Origin: Methylocystis rosea | Lineage (GTDB): Bacteria; Pseudomonadota; Alphaproteobacteria; Rhizobiales; Beijerinckiaceae | Length of the DNA: 64,000 nucleotides | Direction of reading: 5' to 3' | Assembly: GCF_003855495.1 (NCBI RefSeq) | Contig: NZ_CP034088.1 | Span: forward strand, 1-64,000 | In this document: positions 9,183 through 18,340 of the stretch, in pieces | Layout: every line of letters begins with the position of its first letter | Numbering within the stretch: position 1 is the first letter of the stretch | Program-made: the position numbers and the translations under genes | Notes under the pieces: model-generated | The model's input: only the letters and a program-made list of their open reading frames with translations | Database searches by the model: none | Told to the model about the DNA's origin: nothing

Positions 9183-9366
9183 TCATTGCAAGTGATTAAC
9201 TAGCTGGCGCAGAAGATGCTCCCGTGTGACGCGCCGCAAATCATCGTTGAAATCCTTTTCTGTTGAAACAAACGTTTGCACTTTGACGCCGTCTGCTTTG
9301 GCGTCGTCAGCAAGCTTGTGCGCGGCGTTTTGTCCGGCGCGATCATTGTCTGCGGCGACGATCAGG
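9183..9366 (-). pseudogene. C-terminal part of a toprim primase-like gene, cut off by IS66
   Basis: This minus-strand fragment encodes the toprim DxD segment (VAADNDRAGQNAA) and the chain end. It is the missing 3' end of the gene at 11886-12708. Removing the insertion element (9367-11885) and one copy of the 8-bp duplication joins KIPAGMRRL directly to IVAADNDRAG without a frameshift, giving an ancestral protein of 332 residues. The fragment has no start codon of its own in native sequence, and the frame running into it from inside the IS is not a gene. It should not be expressed as a functional protein. Confidence 0.9.
9359..9366. repeat. Left target-site duplication of IS66 element
   Basis: The octamer CGATCAGG occurs here and again at 11886-11893, directly abutting both ends of the IS. 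An 8-bp duplication is the known hallmark of IS66-family transposition. Confidence 0.93.
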
Positions 9367-9460
9367 GTATCCCTTCGGCGTGGGCCGCCTTTCGAATTTT
9401 GAGCAGGAACGCGATGCTGCGCAGCTAAGTCGGCTTTATGAGCGAGGCTAACTGCACAGC

Positions 9461-9820
9461 ATGGGTCGGATGACATTGATCACGGGCGTCGAACGGCGCC
9501 GACGGTGGAGGGACGAAGATCGGGTTCGGATACTGGCGGCGATTGAGGAGCCCGGCGCGGTGGTCGCCGAGGTGGCGCGTCGCGAGGATGTCTGCACGAG
9601 CTTGGTCTACAAGTGGCGCCGAGCGGCGCAACGGAACGGAAGCATCGACGCTTGCGGGTTTTCGCCGGTAGTCATCGAGACGCCGCCGCCGCAATCACCG
9701 CCTCTGAACGACATCGACGCGAACGTCATCGAAGTGGACATAAAGGGCGCCCGTGTTCGGATTGGCGCCGGCGCGCCTTCTGCGACGATCGCCGCGACAT
9801 TGAAAGCGCTGCGCCGATGA
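9461..9820 (+). CDS. tnpA: IS66 accessory protein TnpA (helix-turn-helix)
   Basis: The 119-residue product has the typical TnpA layout: an N-terminal helix-turn-helix like that of IS3-type Orf A proteins (WRDEDRVRILAAIEEPGAVV, then SLVYKWRR) followed by a variable tail. It is needed with TnpB for transposition in IS66 elements and is thought to bind DNA. The start could also be the second Met (MTLITGVERRRRW). Its stop overlaps the tnpB start as ATGA, which indicates translational coupling. Confidence 0.9.
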   Translation: MGRMTLITGVERRRRWRDEDRVRILAAIEEPGAVVAEVARREDVCTSLVYKWRRAAQRNGSIDACGFSPVVIETPPPQSPPLNDIDANVIEVDIKGARVRIGAGAPSATIAATLKALRR

Positions 9821-10164
9821 TCCCGCTGCCGGCGGGCTGCCGGGTCTGGATCGCGACCGGCCATACCGACATGCGGCGTGGCATGCAGGGGCTGGCGCTT
9901 CAGGTGCAGGAGCAGTTGAAGCGCGACCCGCACGCGGGCGACCTGTACATCTTCCGCGGTCGCCGCGGTGACCTGGCGAAAATCCTCTGGCACGACGGGG
10001 TTGGCCTGTCGCTTTATGCCAAGCGTCTCGACCGAGGAAAGTTCATCTGGCCCTCGGCGAGTGCGGGCGTGGTGTCGATCTCGGCCGGACAGATGGCCTA
10101 TATGCTGGAAGGAATTGACTGGCGAAACCCGCAACTCACCTACAGGCCGCAAAGCGCGGGGTAA
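9817..10164 (+). CDS. tnpB: IS66 accessory protein TnpB
   Basis: This 115-residue protein begins at the ATG that overlaps the tnpA stop by four bases. It shows the classic TnpB pattern: MIPLPAGCRVWIATGHTDMR at the start, then FRGRRGDLAKILWHDGVGLS in the middle, characteristic of the IS66 Orf2 family. The biochemical role is unknown, although it is required for transposition. The length is normal for the family. Confidence 0.94.
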   Translation: MIPLPAGCRVWIATGHTDMRRGMQGLALQVQEQLKRDPHAGDLYIFRGRRGDLAKILWHDGVGLSLYAKRLDRGKFIWPSASAGVVSISAGQMAYMLEGIDWRNPQLTYRPQSAG

Positions 10165-10237
10165 GGCGTGAAAAAAGCTGGGGTCGACTGCATTTTGGGG
10201 CGCCACAAATCACTGGAAGTATGATTCACTTCGCGTC

Positions 10238-11845
10238 ATGGACGCTGCGGCCAAAGCTCTTCTCGACGAAAACGCCGTGCTGAAAGCGCAGCTCGCCGTC
10301 GCGCTTGCAAAGGCGTCGGAAGACATGGCGCTGATCGCGGCGCAAAAGCTCCAGATCGCCAAATTGCAACGGCAGATCTACGGGCAGAAATCGGAGCGCT
10401 CTGCGCGGCTGCTCGATCAGTTGTCGCTCGAGCTGGAGGAGTTGGAGGCGAGCGCGACGGAAGACGAACTCGCCGCGGAGCGCGCCGTCGCGAAGACGAC
10501 GACGGTCGCCGGCTTCGAACGCAAGCGGCCGGAGCGCAACACCTTCCCCGACCATCTGCCGCGCGAGCGCGTGGTCATCGAGGCGCCGAAGGCCTGCGCC
10601 TGTTGCGGCGGTTCGCGCCTGCGCAAGCTCGGCGAGGATGTCACGCGAACGCTGGAGACGATGCCGCGCCAGTGGAAGGTTGTGGAGACTGTGCGAGAGA
10701 AGTTCACCTGCCGGGACTGCGAGAAGATCACGCAAGCCCCCGCGCCGTTCCATGTCGTCGCGCGCGGCTGGGCGGGGCCGAGCCTCCTTGCGATGATCGC
10801 CTTCGAGAAGTTCGGCCAGCATCAGCCGCTGAACCGCCAGGCCGAGCGCTATGCGCTGGAAGGCGCGCCGATCGCCCTGTCGACCATGGCCGACGCGGTC
10901 GGCTCCCTCTGCTCCGTTCTCGATCCGCTGCGGCGTCTTGTCGAGGCGCACGTCCTCGCAGCCGAGCGGCTGCATGGGGACGACACCACGGTTCCCGTGC
11001 TGGCCAAGGGCAAGACCGACACAGGACGCTGCTGGATTTATGTGCGCGACGACGCGCCCTTCGGCGGCGCCGGGCCGCCGGCCGCGATGTTCTATTACTC
11101 GCGCGATCGGCGCGGGGAACATCCGCAGGGCCATCTGGCGGGATACTCCGGCATCCTGCAAGCGGACGCCTATGACGGCTACAACAAGCTGTATCTTGCA
11201 GACCGCGAGCCCGGCCCGATCCGGGAGGCGGCGTGTTGGACCCACGCACGGCGTCCGTTCTTCGCAATGGCGGACATCGACGAAAACGCGCGTCGCAGGG
11301 CGGCCGGGAAGAAGGAAATCCCGCTGTCGCCGATCGCCATCGAAATCGTGCGCCGGATCGACGCACTGTTTGCGATCGAGCGCACGATCAACGGCAAGAG
11401 CGCGGAGGAACGTCTTGCGGTTCGCCAGGCGTCGAGCCGCCCACTCGTCGACGAGCTCGAAAGCTATCTGCGCGAACAGGTCGCGAAGCTGTCGCGCGGA
11501 CACGATCTCGCAAAGGCGATCCAGTACATGCTGAAACGCTGGACTGCCTTCACGCTGTTCCTCGGCGACGGACGCGTTTGCTTATCGAACAACGCTGCGG
11601 AACGAGGGCTGAGAGGCATTGCACTCGGCAGAAAAAGCTGGTTGTTCTGCGGTTCCGATCGCGGAGGCCAGCGCGCCGCGGCGATGTACAGCCTTATCGT
11701 GACCGCGAAGATGAACGGCGTCGATCCGCAGGCCTGGCTCGCCGACGTCCTCGCCCGCATCGCAACCCACCCCGCGCATCGGCTCGACGAGCTGCTCCCG
11801 TGGAACTGGCACAAGAACGACGCCGCGTCGGCGCTGGCGGCATAA
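10238..11845 (+). CDS. tnpC: IS66-family transposase TnpC
   Basis: The 535-residue DDE transposase has an N-terminal coiled-coil/leucine-rich region (residues 1-75), a zinc-binding segment with paired Cys (CACCGG near residue 118, then FTCRDCEKI) and the catalytic DDE core: Asp in [11 protein letters not shown], Asp in QADAYDGYN and Glu in [22 protein letters not shown]-terminal IS66 tail follows ([10 protein letters not shown], then LDELLPWNW). All key residues are present and the length is normal, so the enzyme looks functional. Confidence 0.96.
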   Translation: MDAAAKALLDENAVLKAQLAVALAKASEDMALIAAQKLQIAKLQRQIYGQKSERSARLLDQLSLELEELEASATEDELAAERAVAKTTTVAGFERKRPERNTFPDHLPRERVVIEAPKACACCGGSRLRKLGEDVTRTLETMPRQWKVVETVREKFTCRDCEKITQAPAPFHVVARGWAGPSLLAMIAFEKFGQHQPLNRQAERYALEGAPIALSTMADAVGSLCSVLDPLRRLVEAHVLAAERLHGDDTTVPVLAKGKTDTGRCWIYVRDDAPFGGAGPPAAMFYYSRDRRGEHPQGHLAGYSGILQADAYDGYNKLYLADREPGPIREAACWTHARRPFFAMADIDENARRRAAGKKEIPLSPIAIEIVRRIDALFAIERTINGKSAEERLAVRQASSRPLVDELESYLREQVAKLSRGHDLAKAIQYMLKRWTAFTLFLGDGRVCLSNNAAERGLRGIALGRKSWLFCGSDRGGQRAAAMYSLIVTAKMNGVDPQAWLADVLARIATHPAHRLDELLPWNWHKNDAASALAA

Positions 11846-11885
11846 CCGCCGCGGACCTACCCTGCGGCCTACGGCGAAGGCTTAC

Positions 11886-11893
11886 CGATCAGG
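11886..11893. repeat. Right target-site duplication of IS66 element
   Basis: Second copy of CGATCAGG, immediately after the right inverted repeat of the IS (end at 11885). It matches 9359-9366 exactly. Confidence 0.93.
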
Positions 11894-12708
11894 CGACGCA
11901 TCCCGGCCGGAATTTTCCACGCCGCGAGATGCCCCGCCGAAAGCGCCGCGACCATTGGGAGATGTTGCATTGCGCTCTTGAGCGAAAGCACGGTTTCGAT
12001 TCCTTCGCCGATGATCGCGAATTCGTCGATGACTCCAAAGCGCACGCCATTGCCGAGAATGGCGCCGAGCGCGCGGCGCGGCGACGCGACATTTGCTTTT
12101 GCGTTCCGCACGGGGTCGAGGAACGTCCGATGAATGCCTGTGATCGCGCCGCTGTTGTCGGTGACGGCGGCGACTAGGGCCGGCAATTTGCGCGACGGCG
12201 AATTGCGGCTCTCGCGATAAATCAGCGCCGGGTGATAGCGCAGTGGCGCGTTGCTCAAATCAGCGGTGATTTTTCGCGCGCGCAGATAGGCCTCGGCTTT
12301 TGTGCCGATGATCGGCTGCGACGCCGCCCAAATTTTGCGGGCGAACGCGATCGTGTCGCATGCCTCTGAATTCCGATCGCAACTCTCGGTCGTCGTCTCA
12401 CGCGGCATGCGCAAGAAGTGTCGCGCCTCGTCAAGCGTGTCGCGAAAGGACGTAAGCCCTTCTCGTTCGCGGATGAGATCGAGAAGGTCGCCATGTTGAT
12501 CCGTCGCGCCATCCGTCCACTTCCCACGCGCGCCCTTGCCGGAGAGCGGACCTTTGAGCCGCACATAGAGACTGCGGCCCGCATTGTTGTTCACGTCGCC
12601 GACGATCCAGTAATTGCCGCAGCGACTACCATTCGAGAGATAATGTTTGCAAACGGCCTCGACATGTTCGGCGAGACTGCAAGACAGAGTCCGGGCGGAG
12701 CTTTCCAT
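11886..12708 (-). pseudogene. N-terminal part of a toprim primase-like protein (DUF7146 type), disrupted by IS66
   Basis: The intact start at 12708 leads into about 270 native codons and then a short IS-derived tail ending at 11869. The N-terminal part resembles plasmid primase-like proteins: a small nucleic-acid-binding region (CGNYWIVGDVNN and HGDLLDLIRE) and then the toprim start with the catalytic Glu in IGEGIETVLSLKSA. The DxD half of the toprim fold is on the far side of the insertion (9183-9366), so metal binding is lost. The gene begins 16 bases after the helicase stop and belongs to the same minus-strand backbone operon. A second, intact gene of the same general type lies at 28412-29320. 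Confidence 0.88.
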
Positions 12709-12724
12709 GATCGCCTCCCGCTCT

Positions 12725-14623
12725 TCACGCGCTGACGCGAGTCGCGGGCGCGACGCGGAGCAGGGGATAGAGGGCGAAAAGCTTCTCGACTATTCTTGAA
12801 GCCTCATCGCCCAGCGGCACGAAGAGGCGCAGCTTCCAGGCGATGATTTCGGAAACGAGACCCTGCGCCTTCAGGCGCTCGACCATCGTGTCGGAAAAGC
12901 CCGTGAGTTCGAGTCGATGCCGGTTCATCACCAGCGATCGCTTGAGCACCAGTCCCTCCGCCAACACGAGGCTCGCGCCATCCTGCAGGACCGCGGCGAT
13001 CGCGGCGGCCGGGGCGAGAGTTGGCGCGCCGGCGCCTGTCGCCTCAAGGAGCATGGCGGCGCTTGCCGCCGAAACGAGCCGGCCAATGACGCGTTCGCCC
13101 TGATCGGTCTGCAGGCGATAGACCCGCGCGGCCTCGTCCGGGAGGCGGTTCCAGACCGGGAGCAGGAGTCCGGTCACAATATGAAACGTGCTCTCGGTCA
13201 GTTCGGGAAGGGAGGCGACCTCAGCTTCCCACGCGCGCTGAAATTCTTCTGATGATGCATCGCGCCAATGCGAGCGCTCCAGCGCGTCGACCGTGATCAC
13301 ATCGGCATGAATGGGCCGCAGCAGACGAACCCGCGGCAAAACCGAACCGTCGTCCTGCATCAATGCTGTTGCTGGCAATTTGACCGCCGCGCGGCCCGAC
13401 TGGTCGTTGACCATCAGTCCCGATTTTTGTGAAGCCGTCGCATGGTCGAACGCCGCGTCAAGCGTTGTGATCCGCGTCTTGTCCTTGCGCAGGATGGTCA
13501 GCAGCTGTGTCTCCGCGCCGCTCCTGCCATGCACGGCGATGGTCTGGCGATTGGTGACGACGAGGCTCTCAGCCATCAGCGTCTCGACGCCGACATCGAA
13601 GATGCCGGCTTGAATCGCCGCCTCGACCTGCGCCGCCATTAACCCCTCGAACACGTCGAAGAGGAGATTTTGCAGAGCGATCGGCAGCGCGAGGATTCGG
13701 TTGAGGAAAGTCGAGATTGGCGGCAATTCCTCCTTGAGGCTGCCGTCCTGATCGGTAAGATCGAGACCGGTCGCTTCCATAAAGCCCGTCAATGAGCAGC
13801 CTTCGACCTTGCCGGCGAAGACGAGCTGATACAGCCGGCGCAGCGCCGCGCGTCCGTAGGGGGATTCGAGATTGTCCTCCGGCCGGAACAAGCCCTGGCC
13901 GCCGGTCTGGCGCTGACCGCGCGTGATCGCCCCGAGCGTGTCGAGCCGCCGGGCGATTGTCGAGAGAAAGCGCTTTTCTCCCTTTACATCGGTCGCGACC
14001 GGACGGAACAAGGGCGGCTGAGCCTGATTGGTGCGGTTGGTGCGCCCAAGCCCCTGAATGGCGTTGTCCGCCTTCCAGCCGGGTTCGAGCAGATAATGGA
14101 CGCGGAGCCGCTGGTTTTTGGCGCTGCGCTCGGCGTGATAGGAGCGGCCCGTGCCGCCGGCGTCGGAAAAGACGAGAATGCGCTTCTCGTCATCCATAAA
14201 GGCCTGCGTCTCGCCCAAATTGGCGGAGGCCGGCCGGTTCTCGACGCAAAGCCGATCCAAGCCATCGGCATTGGTCTTGCGCACGATCCGCCGCGAGCGG
14301 CCAGTGACCTCGGCCACCATCTCCGTCCCAAAGCGCTGAACGATCTGGTCGAGCGCGCCCTGCACGGCGGGCAGCGCAGCGAGATGCTCGATCAGCCGGT
14401 CCCGGCGCGCCATCGCCTCGCGCGACTGGACGGGGTTGCCGTGCTCGTCGACCACGGGCCGCGAGTGAAGATCGCCATCCTCGTCGGAATAGACCTCGAA
14501 GAGCTGTGTCGGGAAGGAATGGGCGAGATAGTCGAGAACATATTCTGCCACGTTGCCCGATATGCCGAGTGGCCGTGACGACTCCCCGGTTTTGCGGGGG
14601 AAAGCTCGATGATTGCGCGGCAT
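12725..14623 (-). pseudogene. C-terminal half of strawberry-notch-like helicase, fused to RIT repeat
   Basis: Native sequence runs from 14545 down to 12725 (606 codons) and encodes the second helicase lobe of a strawberry-notch-type NTPase: YVLDYLAHSFPTQLFEVY, then SDAGGTGRSYHAE, and the arginine-rich ATPase motif QGLGRTNRTNQAQPPLF. The first 26 codons of the present frame (MPRNHRAFPRKTGESSRPLG and on) come from the inverted repeat of the RIT element, which supplies both a start codon and a strong AAGGAG site. A chimeric protein of 632 residues could therefore be made, but it would lack the Walker A lobe and the methyltransferase domain found at 18333-20968. Confidence 0.85.
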
Positions 14624-14635
14624 AATTTTTCTCCT
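14538..14635. repeat. RIT element 1 left terminal inverted repeat, 98 bp
   Basis: This is the exact reverse complement of 18213-18310. Read outward (minus strand) it contains AAGGAG, seven bases, ATG and an open frame continuing past the element boundary into the host gene. The internal GGCATAAT motif also occurs repeatedly in the ends of RIT element 2. Confidence 0.93.
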
Positions 14636-14701
14636 TCTGTTGTGAAAAACCCCTCGGCTGGGGGCAGCCGAGGGGCGGTGAAGTCGGGCGAGGGTTTGGC
14701 G

Positions 14702-15706
14702 TTACGCGGTGTTTCGGACCTCGCCGAGCATCGCGAGCAATGCATCGGGCGGCGGTCGGAACTTGCCTTTCTGGATCGTGGGCGAAGCGTGCGCCGACAG
14801 CACCGCCAATTTCTCGGCGGGATCGGCCCGAAGATAGGCTTCCGTGCTCTGTATGCTCGCGTGGCCGAGCCAAAGCGCGACTTTCCGGATGTCGCCGGTC
14901 GCCGCGAGCGTGTGCATGGCGCAACTGTGTCGAAGCACATGCGGCGTCACGTGTTTATCTGCCAAGGGCGGCTGCGTCCGGGTGGCGGCCGCGACATGTA
15001 GCGCCAATCGATGCGCGAATCCGTCGCGGCTCATTCGTCCGCCGTTGCGATTGAGAAACAGTTCTGGCGCCTGACCGGACGGGCGAACCGCCAGCCATGC
15101 TCTCAACACGGTTTGTGTCTCGCGCCACAACGGCAGCACGCGCTCGCGCCGCCCTTTCCCGAGGATCTTCACCGTCGCAAGCGACGGCTGCGGAAAATCG
15201 TCGATGCGAAGCGAGAGCAGTTCAGAGACGCGAAGCCCTGCGGCATAGGTCAGATGCAGCATGGCGCGGTCGCGGGTTCCGCCCAAGCTGCGCGGATCCG
15301 GAGCCGCCAGCACCGCCTGGACCTCCTCTTTGGTGAGATGGTCGATGAGCGTCGCGTCGGTGCGCTTGATTGGAAGCGCGCGGATGCGCAGCGCCTGGTC
15401 GAGGCAGGCCGGCGCCTGGTATTCGAGGTATCGGAAGAATGTTCGGACAGCGGCGAGACGAGTGTTGCGAGTGCGCGCGCTGTTTCCCCGGTTTTCCTCG
15501 ACATGATCGAGGAATTCCAGCACGAGCTTCGGGTCGATGTCCTCCACGGCGAGGTCGCTTGGCCTCCGCTTCAGGCGCGCTGCCGCGAAGCGAACCAAAA
15601 GCGTGAAGCTGTGAGCATAGGCCGCTACCGTGTGAGGACTGGCGTTTCGTTCGCGCGGCAGATGTTCGCGCAGAAACTTGGCGAGGTAGGGAGCGAGGGC
15701 CGTCAT
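14702..15706 (-). CDS. Tyrosine recombinase, third gene of RIT element 1
   Basis: The 334-residue integrase starts at the ATG overlapping the previous stop by four bases. It has an N-terminal core-binding domain (residues about 1-100, with TVAAYAHSF and ARTRNTRLAAVRTFFRYLEY) and a catalytic domain with Arg in AAGLRVSELLSL, Lys in LGKGRRERVLPL, His/Arg in HVLRHSCAMH, His in LGHASIQST and the nucleophile Tyr in EAYLRAD. All five expected residues are present. In trios all three enzymes are conserved in order, which suggests they act together, but individual roles are unknown. Confidence 0.93.
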   Translation of the reverse strand: MTALAPYLAKFLREHLPRERNASPHTVAAYAHSFTLLVRFAAARLKRRPSDLAVEDIDPKLVLEFLDHVEENRGNSARTRNTRLAAVRTFFRYLEYQAPACLDQALRIRALPIKRTDATLIDHLTKEEVQAVLAAPDPRSLGGTRDRAMLHLTYAAGLRVSELLSLRIDDFPQPSLATVKILGKGRRERVLPLWRETQTVLRAWLAVRPSGQAPELFLNRNGGRMSRDGFAHRLALHVAAATRTQPPLADKHVTPHVLRHSCAMHTLAATGDIRKVALWLGHASIQSTEAYLRADPAEKLAVLSAHASPTIQKGKFRPPPDALLAMLGEVRNTA

Positions 15707-16617
15707 GCCGCCTCTCCCTGAAACAGACGTTCGTTCGCTTCGGCGATGTCGCGCATCAGAACGGGCGTCGCTTGCAGATACCAGTAGGTGTTCGCAACGT
15801 CCGCGTGACCGAGATAGACGCTGAGCGCCGCCATGTGACGCCTGACCGCTTGCCGGTCGTGCGCGCACGCTTCCAGTGATCGCACGGCAAAGGTGTGACG
15901 CAGGTCGTGCAAGCGGGGACCCTTGGTTCCGGTTCCGCCTCGAAATCCGAGTTTGCGCGCAAGCCGCACGAAAATGACGTGGACTCTGGTCTTGGTCGGC
16001 GGCCGGCCGGTTTTGACGACGAACAGATCGTCGCCGCTTCCGCCCAACTTGTCGCGGATCGCCAGGTAATCAAGCAATGCTCGGCGCGTGGTCGCATGGA
16101 GGGGCACAAGACGGCTCTTGCCGAATTTGCCGCGCCGGATGATCAGACCATCTCCGGTGAAATCTTGCCGTTGCAAGGCCAGAGCTTCGGAAATCCGCAG
16201 ACCCGTCGCGGCCAACAAGCCGAAGAGGCAATGATAGGTGTGCGGACTGATCGAGTTCTTGGGCGGCAACTCCAGAGCGGCTTGCATGACCGCGCGTATT
16301 TGCTCGGGCTCCAGGATGTGCGGAGCCGGTCGCGGGCGCTTGCCGCGCCCGAGGGCGTTTGCGGGCGGGACCTCGTGTTGCGGGTCTTCGGCGTTGAGAA
16401 ATGCGCAAAAACGCCGAACCGTGTCATACTTGGTTCTCGCCGAGTTCGGCGACGACGCGGACGCGCACCACTCATGGACGCGCCTGGTTTGAACGCAGAC
16501 GTCTTCATGCGCCTCCGCGTATTCCGCAAAGAGCTCCAGAAGCCGCTCTTGCTCTTTGAACTCCAGCCCAAGACCTCGATGCAGGGCGACATAACGGGCG
16601 ACATGATTGCTCAGCAT
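15703..16617 (-). CDS. Tyrosine recombinase, second gene of RIT element 1
   Basis: This 304-residue integrase has the active-site set Arg in TGLRISEALAL, Lys in RRGKFGKSRLVPL, His-x-x-Arg in LHDLRHTFAVR, His in LGHADVANT and Tyr in TYWYLQAT. It overlaps the first recombinase by seven bases and the third by four, so the three are translationally coupled. The catalytic core is preceded by a short SAM-like DNA-binding region. Its sequence is closer to the middle recombinase of RIT element 2 than to its own neighbours, as expected if the three genes are ancient paralogues kept together. Confidence 0.92.
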   Translation of the reverse strand: MLSNHVARYVALHRGLGLEFKEQERLLELFAEYAEAHEDVCVQTRRVHEWCASASSPNSARTKYDTVRRFCAFLNAEDPQHEVPPANALGRGKRPRPAPHILEPEQIRAVMQAALELPPKNSISPHTYHCLFGLLAATGLRISEALALQRQDFTGDGLIIRRGKFGKSRLVPLHATTRRALLDYLAIRDKLGGSGDDLFVVKTGRPPTKTRVHVIFVRLARKLGFRGGTGTKGPRLHDLRHTFAVRSLEACAHDRQAVRRHMAALSVYLGHADVANTYWYLQATPVLMRDIAEANERLFQGEAA

Positions 16618-18170
16618 GCTTCGCCTCCGAGCCAGGGCTGCGCGACGGCCTCGAGCATCGTGATGTCGACCTTCGCATAGATGGCCGTCGTGCTCGGCGA
16701 ACGATGACGCAGGATCGTTCCGACCGACTCCAGATTCGCGCCGCCGCGCAACATGGCCGTCGCGAGTGAGTGACGAAACAGATGGGAGCCAGTGGGAACG
16801 CCTTCGATCCCTGTTCGAGCCACTGCCCGAGCAACGATGCCCGCGATCTCCGACGCGGACGCGAACGGCCTGAAGGGAGCCTGGACACGCAGGAACACAT
16901 GCGCTTCACGGGCCGGCGGGCGTGCCTCGGTGAGATACGCCAACAGCGCGTCCCCGGCGTCCTGCGGCAAAGGCAACCGTGTCGGTTGTCGACTTTTGCC
17001 GTGGCGCAGGCAGAGGACCGCGTTCGCCCAATCGATATCGGCGAGCCGCAACCGCCAGACATCGCCGGCGCGAAGTCCAAGGCGCGCCAGGAGAAGCAGA
17101 ATCGCCCGGTCCCGGACGCCGACAGGCGTGGACAGATCGTAGGAGTCGATGATCCGTTCGATCGTTTCCGGGCTGGCGTAGCGTGGAAGCGTCGCGAGAC
17201 GACGCAATGCCGCGGGCGGCACGGCATGAATGAGCTCGGGTCGGCATTCGCCCTGCGCGGACAGGAATCGCAAATACACGCGCAACACCGTCACTGTCAT
17301 TCGAACCGATGCACGTGAGCGCGATGGCGCTTGATCGAGCACGATGGCGCGGATTATCGCGGCGTCGAAGGCGGCCGGATCCGGGCCCAACGCCGACGCC
17401 CAGCGCGACGCCTCCTGGAGATAGCGCCGTATCGTCTCATCGGTCGTCCCGCGATGACGTTTGAGCCAAATGCGAAACGCAGAAAGGCGCGGGTCTTCGA
17501 CGAATGTCGGTTCTGTGCTCACTGGCGGAATCGCGTCGCGACGCCGCAAGAAGTCGATGAAGCCACGCGCGCCTCGTCGGCGCCGTGCGAACCCCGTGCC
17601 CTCGACCACTTTGCCGCGCTTGCGCTTTATGGGGCAGCGGCAATCGTGCTGGGCGAAACGTTCGATTACGGCGTCGTCCACATCGCGCCACAAAACACGA
17701 GACAGGCGAAGCCACACCACGAGATGCTCCGCCTCTGACCGATAGCTGCGCCGACATTCTTGGCTATAACCAAGTGTGTCGAGATGACGCGCGAAATCGG
17801 CGAGATGCGTGTCGATGCATTCGACGTCTTTGACAACCTGAATTTGGTCGCGCTCCTCCAAAAAGCAGACGAAGCGACGAACGCGGCCGAGATACGTCGA
17901 TGTTTTAAGTTGGCGCGCTCTGTAACGACCGCATCGACAGCGATGCCGCGCGAAACGTTCGACGATCGCTTCATCGACGCCACTCAACGGGATGCGGCTC
18001 TTGTGGAGCCACGTCGAAAAGTGACGCGCGGCGCTTTGGTCGATTTGCAACGCTCCTGAACGGAAACTTCTGAGGCTCTCAAGAAATGCAGACGCCAGAG
18101 CGTAGTCCGGCGCCGGCGCATCCTGCTCGCTGCAACGCTGTTCGGCGAGCGGGCGGTTTTTGGCTGTCAT
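16611..18170 (-). CDS. Tyrosine recombinase, first gene of RIT element 1, with long N-terminal region
   Basis: I chose the start at 18170 (MTAKNRPLAEQ), which gives 519 residues. A longer frame would begin inside the inverted repeat. The catalytic core holds Arg in LGLRAGDVWRL, Lys in RHGKSRQPTRLPL, His-x-x-Arg in SHLFRHSLATAM, His in LRHRSPSTT and Tyr in IYAKVD. The roughly 200-residue N-terminal part contains two similar segments, each with a paired Cys motif (HRCRCGRYRARQLK and HDCRCPIKRKRGKVV), which looks like an internal duplication of a zinc- or DNA-binding unit. The matching gene of element 2 is about 115 residues shorter and lacks this duplication. Confidence 0.9.
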   Translation of the reverse strand: MTAKNRPLAEQRCSEQDAPAPDYALASAFLESLRSFRSGALQIDQSAARHFSTWLHKSRIPLSGVDEAIVERFARHRCRCGRYRARQLKTSTYLGRVRRFVCFLEERDQIQVVKDVECIDTHLADFARHLDTLGYSQECRRSYRSEAEHLVVWLRLSRVLWRDVDDAVIERFAQHDCRCPIKRKRGKVVEGTGFARRRRGARGFIDFLRRRDAIPPVSTEPTFVEDPRLSAFRIWLKRHRGTTDETIRRYLQEASRWASALGPDPAAFDAAIIRAIVLDQAPSRSRASVRMTVTVLRVYLRFLSAQGECRPELIHAVPPAALRRLATLPRYASPETIERIIDSYDLSTPVGVRDRAILLLLARLGLRAGDVWRLRLADIDWANAVLCLRHGKSRQPTRLPLPQDAGDALLAYLTEARPPAREAHVFLRVQAPFRPFASASEIAGIVARAVARTGIEGVPTGSHLFRHSLATAMLRGGANLESVGTILRHRSPSTTAIYAKVDITMLEAVAQPWLGGEAC

Positions 18171-18212
18171 GTTGGTCCCTTCGTTTGAACAAAAACGAAG
18201 GACCGTAGCGAG

Positions 18213-18310
18213 AGGAGAAAAATTATGCCGCGCAATCATCGAGCTTTCCCCCGCAAAACCGGGGAGTCGTCACGGCCACTCGGCATATCGGGCAACGTGG
18301 CAGAATATGT
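18213..18310. repeat. RIT element 1 right terminal inverted repeat, 98 bp
   Basis: Exact reverse complement of 14538-14635. On the plus strand it shows GAGGAG, seven bases and ATG at 18225, opening a frame that reads out of the element through the junction. Confidence 0.93.
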
Positions 18311-18340
18311 CTTATCCCGAGATCGGGATAAGACATATTC
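18303..18340. repeat. 38-bp junction palindrome at right end of RIT element 1
   Basis: Two perfect 18-bp arms (GAATATGTCTTATCCCGA and its reverse complement) surround the dinucleotide GA. The outer 8 bp of each arm are the end of the inverted repeat and the host junction sequence. The inner 22 bp are found only at this end. The layout is that expected of a tyrosine-recombinase crossover region or of the spacer in a circular intermediate. Confidence 0.85.

Larger units (their letters stand above)
9367..11885 (+). mobile_element. IS66-family insertion sequence, complete, 2519 bp
   Basis: The element carries the three genes tnpA, tnpB and tnpC in the usual order and is bounded by imperfect terminal inverted repeats. 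The left end reads GTATCCCTTCGGCGTGGGCC and the right end, inverted, reads GTAAGCCTTCGCCGTAGGCC. Both start with GTA, as IS66 ends do. CGATCAGG flanks it on both sides. All three frames are open, so the element looks active or recently so. It sits in a toprim gene between the segments encoding the catalytic Glu and the DxD pair. Confidence 0.95.
14538..18340 (-). mobile_element. RIT element 1 (recombinase-in-trio), inserted in the helicase gene
   Basis: Three overlapping tyrosine-recombinase genes on the minus strand are enclosed by a perfect 98-bp inverted repeat (14538-14635 and 18213-18310). The arrangement matches recombinase-in-trio elements. The host gene is interrupted at GAATATGT (minus strand), present at both junctions (ACATATTC at 14538-14545 and 18333-18340). 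Deleting one copy with the element restores REYVLDYLAH in a continuous frame of 1482 codons. A 22-bp palindromic spacer (18311-18332) lies between the right repeat and the right junction only. No passenger gene is present. The recombinases look intact. Confidence 0.88.
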
